From positions 1 through 5,668 of the forward strand of contig JAPOYQ010000805.1 of assembly GCA_026706505.1 (NCBI GenBank): a stretch of DNA of 5,668 nucleotides, read 5' to 3'. Positions 1-4,360 of this stretch are shown here, piece after piece; position 1 is the stretch's first letter; the number at the start of each line of letters is the position of its first letter. The position numbers and the translations under genes are program-made. The stretch comes from Gemmatimonadota bacterium. GTDB taxonomy: Bacteria > Latescibacterota > UBA2968 > UBA8231. The notes under the pieces are model-generated. The model was not told the DNA's origin, did not search any database, and saw only the letters and a program-made list of their open reading frames with translations.

Positions 1-489
1 ATTGGCGGCAAAGAGAAGAACAAACATGCTGCCAAGAAGCTCCACGTAGGTGGCGGTACGGCGGGCAAGACGGCGGTCGTAGGGCTGAAAGATCGCACTG
101 CTAACACCGTCCGGGCCGAAGTCGTTGACGATACCAAGCGCGAAACCTTGCACACCTTCATAGCTGAGAACGCCAGCGAGGAAGCGACCAAGTACACCGA
201 CGAACACAAGGGCTACTTGGGACTATCCCACCACGAAACGGTCCGGCATGGTATCGGGGAGTACGTGCGCGACCAAGCCCACACCAACGGGATCGAGAGC
301 TTTTGGGCGATGCTGAAACGGGGATACTACGGAACCTTCCACCATGTCAGCCCCAAGCACCTGCACCGCTACGTCTCAGAGTTCGCCGGTCGGCACAACA
401 TCAGGGACAAAGACACCATTGACCAAATGCGGCAACTGGTCGCGGGTATGGTGGGCAAGAGGTTGATGTACGCCGAACTAATTGAGTAG
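1..489 (+). CDS. IS1595-family (ISXO2-like) transposase, 3' part
   Basis: The frame is open from base 1 to a TAG at 487-489, so this is the C-terminal 162 residues of a gene starting before the window. An internal TTG at 148 is not the start. The fragment opens with GGKEKNKH, which in this family follows the first catalytic Asp closely, so that Asp should lie just outside the window. The second acidic residue is in YTDEHKGY (visible residue 67). The block HTNGIESFW (residues 94-102) carries the third catalytic position (Asn96/Glu99), followed by LKRGYYGTFHH, the RYVSEFAGRHN segment and a GMVGKRLMYAEL tail, all characteristic of IS1595/ISXO2-like transposases. The enzyme would cut and join DNA at the ends of its own element. 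The visible part has no frameshift or premature stop, so the gene may be functional. Family assignment is firm; the subgroup is not resolved. Confidence 0.9.
   Translation: MGGKEKNKHAAKKLHVGGGTAGKTAVVGLKDRTANTVRAEVVDDTKRETLHTFIAENASEEATKYTDEHKGYLGLSHHETVRHGIGEYVRDQAHTNGIESFWAMLKRGYYGTFHHVSPKHLHRYVSEFAGRHNIRDKDTIDQMRQLVAGMVGKRLMYAELIE
1..489 (+). mobile_element. IS1595-type insertion sequence, partial
   Basis: Inferred from the transposase. The left end is outside the window, so the terminal inverted repeats cannot be matched. The right end must lie past 489 but I could not locate it. The small minus-strand genes that begin at base 490 are either passenger genes or host genes cut close to their 3' end by the element. 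Confidence 0.55.
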
Positions 490-669
490 TTACGGTTTAG
501 GCGCGTGGCCTTCAAGGTGGTTGTCAAGACGCTGGTTGAGGCCGCGTATATCGCTACGCAGATTGCTTATTTCATTCCTCAAATCCGTCCCCATATCCCG
601 AACCACTTTGTACAGCAATCCAACGCCAGCCAACACCAAGCCCGGCGTGATAAAATCTAAAAGCTGCAT
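490..669 (-). CDS. 59-aa membrane-anchored coiled-coil protein, unknown
   Basis: The minus-strand ORF starts at ATG 669-667 and stops at TAA 492-490, giving 59 residues. Residues 3-23 (LLDFITPGLVLAGVGLLYKVV) are hydrophobic and could form one membrane helix. Residues 25-53 (DMGTDLRNEISNL... to LDNHLEG) are charged with heptad-like hydrophobic spacing and look like a short coiled coil, followed by HAPKP. The layout of one helix plus a coiled coil resembles small phage or IS-associated accessory proteins, but I do not recognise the family. It lies 6 nt after the stop of the 40-aa gene with no clear Shine-Dalgarno site of its own, so translation is probably coupled. Its stop codon directly abuts the transposase stop codon on the other strand (489/490). 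Periodic structure and operon context support a real gene. Confidence 0.6.
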   Translation of the reverse strand: MQLLDFITPGLVLAGVGLLYKVVRDMGTDLRNEISNLRSDIRGLNQRLDNHLEGHAPKP

Positions 670-675
670 GGGGGA

Positions 676-798
676 TCACTTCTTGGCGGGCAACTTCATT
701 AACTGCCGTGCTACGGCCTGCGCTCTGCGGTGCTGCTCGGGGGTAACGTGTGGGGCCTTGCGCTTGTCGATTTTGGGCTTGGGCGGGTAGTACTTCAT
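676..798 (-). CDS. 40-aa basic protein of unknown function
   Basis: The minus-strand ORF starts at ATG 798-796 and ends with TGA at 678-676. A perfect AGGAGG (810-805 on the minus strand) sits 6 nt before the ATG, the best evidence that it is translated. The product begins MKYYPPKPKIDKRKAPHVTP, is rich in Lys and Pro, then forms a likely helix (EQHRRAQAVARQLMKL) ending PAKK. There is no signal peptide and no recognisable domain. It is the first gene of a two-gene minus-strand unit with the 59-aa membrane protein. Function unknown. Confidence 0.6.
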   Translation of the reverse strand: MKYYPPKPKIDKRKAPHVTPEQHRRAQAVARQLMKLPAKK

Positions 799-817
799 GG
801 TCAACCTCCTAGCGAAA
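796..817 (-). repeat. Shared translation-start leader, minus-strand copy
   Basis: Read on the minus strand, TTTCGCTAGGAGGT-TG-ACCATG contains the Shine-Dalgarno site and start codon of the 40-aa gene. It matches the leader of the divergent lipoprotein gene (1077-1098) at 20 of 22 positions; only the two bases after AGGAGGT differ. The pair forms an inverted repeat bracketing the intergenic region. Confidence 0.8.
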
Positions 818-847
818 GAACGATCGCTTGAAGATAATGAATTGCTG

Positions 848-861
848 GTTGGAAGTCCAAC
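848..861. promoter_or_regulatory. Operator-like palindrome between divergent genes
   Basis: GTTGGA-AG-TCCAAC is a perfect 6+6 dyad with a 2-nt spacer. It directly abuts the candidate -35 box at 862 and lies between the start regions of the divergent genes, where a repressor could control both directions. No cognate regulator is visible in the window. Confidence 0.4.
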
Positions 862-890
862 TTGTCTTTGCGGCCAAGTTCTCCTATTTT
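862..890 (+). promoter_or_regulatory. Candidate sigma70-type promoter for lipoprotein leader
   Basis: TTGTCT (862-867), a 17-nt spacer and TATTTT (885-890) resemble the -35 and -10 consensus. Transcription would start near 897, where the left arm of the long inverted repeat begins. That coincidence supports the call, but each box has mismatches and such matches occur by chance. Confidence 0.4.
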
Positions 891-896
891 TGCCGC

Positions 897-1075
897 TGCC
901 ACCATTCCAGCAGGAATCCGGCTCGGTCGGGTCTCCTGCTCAATACAATAGCTGTGGCGGTATGCGGAGGGTCGCTCCCTCTTGCCACGCCGCAGTAAAT
1001 AGGTAGGACCAGTCCCGCACTTCCTGCTGGATGGTGGCAAGGCCCGGCTTTTTGCCGGGGATTAGCCACCGATCC
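897..1075 (+). promoter_or_regulatory. Structured 5' leader with alternative stems (candidate cis-regulatory RNA)
   Basis: The left arm 897-916 pairs with 1021-1039 as 9 bp plus 10 bp separated by one bulged T, closing a loop of about 100 nt. Inside it, 954-958 pairs with 984-988 (GTGGC/GCCAC) and 967-971 with 977-981 (GAGGG/CCCTC). Bases 1029-1038 of the right arm can instead pair with 1065-1075 (GGAT-GGTGGC with GCCACC-G-ATCC), around a CCCGGC-TTTTT-GCCGGG hairpin at 1043-1059. The two pairings cannot coexist, and the second ends 8 nt before the AGGAGG of the lipoprotein gene. The layout resembles an aptamer domain plus expression platform. It matches no riboswitch class I can recognise. 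Apart from this and the nearby promoter and operator sites, the 799-1095 intergenic stretch shows no convincing gene. Confidence 0.45.
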
Positions 1076-1076
1076 G

Positions 1077-1098
1077 TTTCGCTAGGAGGTGCACCATG
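1077..1098 (+). repeat. Shared translation-start leader, plus-strand copy
   Basis: TTTCGCTAGGAGGT-GC-ACCATG contains a perfect AGGAGG at 1084-1089, six bases before the lipoprotein ATG, and fixes that start. It is the inverted partner of 796-817. A looser CGATC match lies a few bases further upstream on both sides. Confidence 0.8.
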
Positions 1099-1461
1099 CT
1101 GCGCTTGTGCGCTTTGCAAGTCGTTGTATTCTGCTTTACTGCCTGCTCACAGCATCACGCGCTAGTAGCTCCCCAAGAAGTTACCACCGAATCAGGTCCC
1201 GCGCTACGATTGTCCTATGTAGCGAATCCCATGACGAATGGGACGCGCTGCATGTATGATCGACCCGGATTGCTCTATTGGTCGCGCATAGGCTTAACGG
1301 CAACCGTACTGTCCAAAGGCCAATGGGTCTATCATACCTACACTTGGGACTATATCGGCATTGAATCCAACGCCGGTGAAGTCTCCTACGGGATTAACAA
1401 CGGACGCCTGATATTCCCAGGTGATTTACGGGCCATTTGGGACACGCGGGATTTACCGTAG
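1096..1461 (+). CDS. Small lipoprotein of unknown function
   Basis: 121 residues from ATG 1096, fixed by AGGAGG at 1084-1089, to TAG 1459-1461. The N-terminus has Arg3, a hydrophobic stretch (residues 4-14, including LQVVVFCF) and a lipobox-like FTAC with the acceptor at Cys17. It should therefore be exported, cleaved before Cys17 and lipid-anchored. Ser18 after the Cys would, by the usual proteobacterial rule, favour the outer membrane if the host is Gram-negative. The mature part is rich in aromatic residues (WSRIGLTATV, QWVYHTYTWDYIGIES) and looks like a small beta-rich domain; I recognise no family. It is a single-gene unit preceded by the structured leader and followed 17 bp later by a terminator. 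An entry- or surface-exclusion-like role is possible for small lipoproteins near mobile genes, but nothing here proves it. Confidence 0.75.
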   Translation: MLRLCALQVVVFCFTACSQHHALVAPQEVTTESGPALRLSYVANPMTNGTRCMYDRPGLLYWSRIGLTATVLSKGQWVYHTYTWDYIGIESNAGEVSYGINNGRLIFPGDLRAIWDTRDLP

Positions 1462-1471
1462 TCCCACGCAC

Positions 1472-1508
1472 AAAAAAGCGGCCCCAGTCGCTACAACTGG
1501 GGCCGTTT
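1472..1508. terminator. Bidirectional intrinsic terminator
   Basis: A perfect 10-bp stem, CGGCCCCAGT (1479-1488) with ACTGGGGCCG (1496-1505), has a 7-nt loop. It is followed by TTT on the plus strand and, read on the minus strand, by a run of six T (from AAAAAA at 1472-1477). It would end the lipoprotein transcript and, more strongly, the transcript of the 60-aa minus-strand gene. Confidence 0.85.
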
Positions 1509-1531
1509 CGTATTCGCATTGGTGAGTTTGC

Positions 1532-1714
1532 TCACCTTTGCCGTTTTCGCACGCGGAGCAGATCGAGGCCGACGATTGCAGGGTAGGGCGAACCTAGCGG
1601 GATGCCGTGCGGGTATCGTTCAAGATGCTCTGCGAGCGTGAGTACTTCGTCTTGTTCGGGCTGTTGCGGGGGTTGTTCGGTACGCGTAGATTGGGAGGTA
1701 CTTTGGGACGCCAT
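1532..1714 (-). CDS. 60-aa hydrophilic protein of unknown function
   Basis: The minus-strand ORF runs from ATG 1714-1712 to TGA 1534-1532. A GGAGG at 1728-1724 (minus strand) lies 9 nt before the ATG, and a strong terminator with a T6 run in this direction begins about 27 nt after the stop; both support a real single-gene unit. The first 22 residues are low complexity (Ser/Thr/Gln/Pro/Glu), then LTLAEHLERYPHG begins a short ordered-looking segment with GIPLGSPYPAIVGLDLL, ending in a basic VRKRQR tail. There is no signal peptide or membrane helix. A perfect 6-bp hairpin (GGTGAG-TTTG-CTCACC, 1521-1536) overlaps the stop codon. I do not recognise the family. Confidence 0.6.
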   Translation of the reverse strand: MASQSTSQSTRTEQPPQQPEQDEVLTLAEHLERYPHGIPLGSPYPAIVGLDLLRVRKRQR

Positions 1715-1756
1715 TGGGCAATCCTCCGTGGAAAGAGTTGAACGAATGGTGTCTCA

Positions 1757-1787
1757 TTCCACTGTGCTTTCCTAGGGCACAGTGGAA
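1757..1787. repeat. 11-bp perfect inverted repeat upstream of 60-aa gene
   Basis: TTCCACTGTGC (1757-1767) pairs perfectly with GCACAGTGGAA (1777-1787) around a 9-nt loop containing CCTAGG. It lies 43-73 bp upstream of the 60-aa gene start. It could be an operator for that gene, a hairpin in its leader, or the first hairpin of a plus-strand RNA ending at the terminator immediately downstream. Confidence 0.75.
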
Positions 1788-1792
1788 GGGAC

Positions 1793-1832
1793 GGCCCCGC
1801 ATCCTCCCATAAGGGACTCGCGGGGCCTTTTT
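1793..1832 (+). terminator. Plus-strand intrinsic terminator without an evident gene
   Basis: GGCCCCGC (1793-1800) pairs with GCGGGGCC (1820-1827), followed by TTTTT (1828-1832). The 19-nt loop can fold a further TCCC-ATAA-GGGA. Read on the minus strand there is no T run, so it works for plus-strand transcripts only. No credible plus-strand gene lies between the previous terminator (1505) and this one. Confidence 0.75.
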
Positions 1833-1925
1833 GCTACTTCTCAGAACCTACACAACTTCGTTTGTCCACACAAGTATATAATTCCCTCTGCTAATAAGGT
1901 GATGGGCACGAGCGGGTTAGCTCTT
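1833..1925. other. AT-richer intergenic spacer, no gene seen
   Basis: This short gap follows the 3' end of the minus-strand oxygenase gene. It includes a TATATAATT run with no well-placed -35 partner on either strand. No terminator for the oxygenase is evident here, so its message may run on toward the 60-aa gene. Confidence 0.4.
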
Positions 1926-3083
1926 TTACCAACTCGCGATGAACTCGTCGACGTCCATCGCCGGCATTTCCTCAAAGCGGTACGTGGTGGGTTCCTTGCA
2001 CTGGAAGCCGGGGATGAGATGCGGCTCTTCTACCTGAAGGAGCCTGTCGAACTCGGCGAAACGCTGCCACAGAAGGTCTGCTTCCTCCTGGGTAAAGCGG
2101 CTGCCGACTGGGCCCCGGGTGCGGAGAACAGGGCCTTTCGCCACCTTGGATAGCTGCACCACGCAGGACATCCTACCCACTGCACCCGAATGGAGTTCGG
2201 CAAGCCCTTCGAGAAACGTCTGGTCGTCTCTGACCATCATCGCGCGGAACATGCGCTCCATGGTGTCGTGTTCCGTGGCCAGCAACTCGCCGAAATGTCG
2301 GAACCGGGCTGCTAGATGTTCTGGCAGCCTATCGACGATATCCGGCGGCCAGTGAACGACGTAGGCCCCGGTGAGGCTGCCGTTGTTGAAGGCGCGGTAC
2401 GCAAATTGGATGGTCCGTCGCAATTTCGTGCTGTAATTGCTGCCCCAATGCAGGATCGGTGTGAGATAGACGATTCCGTCCCCAGCTCGGAGTTTGATCG
2501 GCATATCGCCGTCGATGGGCGCGTGCTCGCTGATGGAGAGCTGTTGGTTTTCGGCTGCCGTATTGAAGCGGCGGTGGCTCCCCGGTACCAGCCAGAAGAC
2601 GTCGTCGTCGTACAGGGCGATGTTCCACTGCGTATAACACGGGGGGTTGTTGAGGAAGTCGGTGTAGTAGGCTTCGACCGGACCGTGCACCGGCGGGCTG
2701 ATGTCCCGATGCCAGTCTGACGGCCCGTGGTCAATGCGCGGGTTGCAGAACATGCCGAACTGCGTTGGCACCACGTCTTCGGTCTGCATGATCTGCTTGC
2801 TGATGCCGTACGTGTTCTCGTGAAACAGGAATTCCACTGACTCGTGATTCTGGCGGTCGATTACCCTGTCGAACAGGACGCGTGGCTGCTTGCCGACCTC
2901 CCATTCGCCACCCGGCGGTTGGTCCGGGGTGCGCTGTTCTGCCCACCACGTTTTGTGCCGCTCTACCATCTGCTCGCAGTGCGTCCGCATCGACTCCAGT
3001 CGATCTGGTGGGACGCACTCGGGAACGATGAGGTAGCCTGCATCCAGTAGTTCTTTGCTGGCGACGATCAATGCTCGCTCCAT
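1926..3083 (-). CDS. PhyH-like Fe(II)/2-oxoglutarate dioxygenase, long form
   Basis: From ATG 3083-3081 to TAA 1928-1926 the product is 385 residues. An in-frame TTG at 3137 would add 18 poorly protein-like residues; neither start has a Shine-Dalgarno site, so the ATG is preferred but uncertain. Counting from the ATG, the iron ligands are His125 and Asp127 in DWHRD, with the distal His212 in ILHWGSNYS and Arg222/Arg223 as the likely 2-oxoglutarate anchor. VFWLVPGSHRRF is the usual PhyH signature before the distal His. The double-stranded beta-helix core ends near residue 240, and about 140 further residues form a helical tail not present in short PhyH proteins. It should hydroxylate a small molecule with 2-oxoglutarate and O2 in the cytoplasm; the substrate cannot be read from the sequence. 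It diverges from the TA remnant. Fold is confident; phytanoyl-CoA itself is an unlikely substrate. Confidence 0.88.
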   Translation of the reverse strand: MERALIVASKELLDAGYLIVPECVPPDRLESMRTHCEQMVERHKTWWAEQRTPDQPPGGEWEVGKQPRVLFDRVIDRQNHESVEFLFHENTYGISKQIMQTEDVVPTQFGMFCNPRIDHGPSDWHRDISPPVHGPVEAYYTDFLNNPPCYTQWNIALYDDDVFWLVPGSHRRFNTAAENQQLSISEHAPIDGDMPIKLRAGDGIVYLTPILHWGSNYSTKLRRTIQFAYRAFNNGSLTGAYVVHWPPDIVDRLPEHLAARFRHFGELLATEHDTMERMFRAMMVRDDQTFLEGLAELHSGAVGRMSCVVQLSKVAKGPVLRTRGPVGSRFTQEEADLLWQRFAEFDRLLQVEEPHLIPGFQCKEPTTYRFEEMPAMDVDEFIASW

Positions 3084-3144
3084 GCCGAGAAAGGGGTGTG
3101 GATGGGAAGAATAAGGCGTTAGCGGTAGTTGGATCAAGGAGATC

Positions 3145-3180
3145 CATTGATGCAGCGGCCAAGCTAATCTATGTTGGACT
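3145..3180 (+). promoter_or_regulatory. Degenerate TA promoter/operator ahead of remnant and GNAT
   Basis: Positionally equivalent to the intact TA control region (offset 2040). It keeps TTGATG (3147-3152) and a 17-nt spacer, but the -10 reads TATGTT (3170-3175) instead of TATATT. The left operator half is GCTAATC (3163-3169) instead of TATAGTC; the right half GACTATA (3177-3183) is intact. It would be a weaker promoter with relaxed operator symmetry and is the only obvious promoter for the GNAT gene. Confidence 0.5.
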
Positions 3181-3293
3181 ATAACGACAACCCAGCTAGA
3201 GGAGCTATGACCACCCGATACTCAGCACCCCATCGAGTTTGGACCGTCGCCGAGGCCAAGGCGCGTTTATCTGAAGTCCTGCGTCGCGCCGAA
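3174..3293 (+). repeat. 120-bp perfect direct repeat, copy 1
   Basis: Identical base for base to 5214-5333. It covers the end of the promoter region, the Shine-Dalgarno site and the first 29 antitoxin codons. Homology continues at lower identity on both sides: 3145-3173 has 8 mismatches in 29, and 3294-3339 has 4 mismatches in 46 against 5572-5617. Confidence 0.97.
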
Positions 3294-3347
3294 AAAGGAC
3301 GCGCCCAGTCCGCTGGTTGTCGCATTCCTGACCGGACAATCGCATGA
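3207..3347 (+). pseudogene. Collapsed phd-vapC remnant, 46-codon fusion ORF
   Basis: The ORF starts at ATG 3207 with the same AGAGGAG site as the intact antitoxin. Codons 1-29 (MTTRYSAPHRVWTVAEAKAR to RRAE) are identical to the intact Phd. At 3293/3294 the sequence jumps to one matching the intact toxin gene from 5572, which corresponds to loss of 238 bp relative to the full locus and puts the toxin segment out of frame. In the toxin's own frame 3295-3339 reads KDAPSPLVVAFLTGQ against KDAPNPRVVAFLTEQ, so three of four base changes alter the protein. The fusion ORF reads on for 17 unrelated residues and stops at TGA 3345-3347, overlapping the GNAT ATG. It cannot make a toxin or a complete antitoxin. 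The N-terminal Phd segment is the part of the family that dimerises and binds DNA, but 29 residues are probably too few to fold. Confidence 0.85.
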
Positions 3348-4267
3348 CGAGCATTGAAATACGCGGTGAGAGGCCCGGCGATGAAGAGGCGATCAACGAG
3401 GTAAACTGCCGGGCCTTCCGCCATGCCGACGAGGGGCAGATAGTCGATGACATGCGTCGGGTCTATCCTCTCTACGACCGCCGGTTCTCGGTGACGGCGT
3501 GGAACCAAGAGGAAATGGTCGGGCACGCACTTTTCACCCCGGTTCGGCAGCGACTGATGGGCACGACCATGTGGTCTCTGGCAGTGGGACCGGTGGCCGT
3601 GGTTCCCGAATTCCAGCGCCAGGGAATAGGCGGACAGCTACTCGCCTACGGACATCGACTGGGCCAAAGAGAAGGCTATGGCTTCGCCTTTCTGCTGGGG
3701 CATTCTTCCTACTATCCGCGCTATGGCTATCAGACGCAGACCCACGGATTCTGCAAGGTCGCTATTGACATCGAGCAGTTGCCCGAATCCACGGTCGCGC
3801 TGGACTCCCGTCCGGTTCAACCGACGGACCTGTTCTGGCTTACAGAGCGCCTCAAAGCCGAGTTGGCCGATGTGGACTTCGGCTGGATGTGGGGAGCAAC
3901 AATGGGTGAATGGCGGTTGGGAGGCATCGACTCGCTTATGTGGAGGGATGAGGCGGGTAGGCGCGTGGCTTATACCATGCGGGCAGCCCGACAGCGGGAG
4001 AAACTGGTCATGTTGCTCGCCGAAGATCCAGAGCAGGCGCGACAGGTGATTTATACCTTGCGGCCTAGCGCGCTCGAACACCATCCGTCCGGCTGGCTGG
4101 CGCAGCATGCGTTAGATCCGGCTTGGGCGACGGTTAGCGCGGAAGCGAGCGAAGCGGCGATGATCTACACCCTTCAGAAAGGGGTGTTGGACGAATACTT
4201 GGCGGCGGTTGAGAAGGGGCGACCGATCGGGTGCGTCAACTGGCCTCTGCCCTTTGTCGCACACTAG
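3344..4267 (+). CDS. GNAT-family N-acetyltransferase (YhbS-like) with extended C-terminus
   Basis: 307 residues from ATG 3344 to TAG 4265-4267. The N-terminal GNAT domain (about 1-140) begins IEIRGERPGDEEAINEVN and carries the acetyl-CoA loop in VAVVPEFQRQGIGGQLL (residues 84-100, QRQGIGG being the Q/R-x-x-G-x-G/A motif). GHSSYYPRYGYQ (119-130) is the typical C-terminal GNAT strand seen in YhbS-like members. It should transfer an acyl group from acyl-CoA to an amine; the acceptor is unknown. Residues 141-307 form a further domain, with FGWMWGATMGEWRLGG and a Trp/aromatic-rich end, making it much longer than single-domain GNATs of about 150-180 residues; this may be a second degenerate GNAT-like or substrate-binding domain. 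The start has no Shine-Dalgarno site and overlaps the remnant ORF stop as ATGA, so translation is probably coupled. The PhyH gene follows after 93 nt. Confidence 0.88.
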   Translation: MTSIEIRGERPGDEEAINEVNCRAFRHADEGQIVDDMRRVYPLYDRRFSVTAWNQEEMVGHALFTPVRQRLMGTTMWSLAVGPVAVVPEFQRQGIGGQLLAYGHRLGQREGYGFAFLLGHSSYYPRYGYQTQTHGFCKVAIDIEQLPESTVALDSRPVQPTDLFWLTERLKAELADVDFGWMWGATMGEWRLGGIDSLMWRDEAGRRVAYTMRAARQREKLVMLLAEDPEQARQVIYTLRPSALEHHPSGWLAQHALDPAWATVSAEASEAAMIYTLQKGVLDEYLAAVEKGRPIGCVNWPLPFVAH

Positions 4268-4360
4268 GCGACGCTTGCCCAATCGGGGGACGCGCTCTAA
4301 TTTGGCCCAGCATACGACAACCCTTTTCAATGGCCGCATCATCCGCATTGGAGGAATACC

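Noticed and set aside
914..940. Minus-strand AGCAGGAGACC resembling the B12 box of cobalamin riboswitches
   Set aside because: The rest of the cobalamin consensus (for example the GCCACTG element and upstream core) is missing on that strand, and the match is short.
954..1095. Minus-strand reading frame ending LFTAAWQEGATLRIPPQLLY that looks rather protein-like
   Set aside because: It ends at a stop near 945, opens only from a TTG inside the lipoprotein gene and has no Shine-Dalgarno site. The same bases are better explained by the inverted-repeat leader. A decayed gene fragment cannot be fully excluded.
1602..1775. Plus-strand 57-codon ORF ending just before the orphan terminator
   Set aside because: Its Cys/Ser-rich composition is typical of a frame antisense to a real gene, it lacks a convincing Shine-Dalgarno site, and the opposite-strand 60-aa gene is better supported.
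2316..2720. Long plus-strand ORF inside the PhyH gene
   Set aside because: It lies antisense to the catalytic core of the minus-strand oxygenase, which has intact motifs; the plus-strand product has none.
3084..3137. TTG start adding 18 residues to the long PhyH protein
   Set aside because: No Shine-Dalgarno site precedes it, the added residues look random, and it would run close to the TA-derived promoter. The ATG at 3083 is preferred, though it too lacks a clear Shine-Dalgarno site.
4256..4272. GTCGC/GCGAC hairpin over the GNAT stop codon
   Set aside because: Five base pairs with no T run; not a terminator and easily due to chance.
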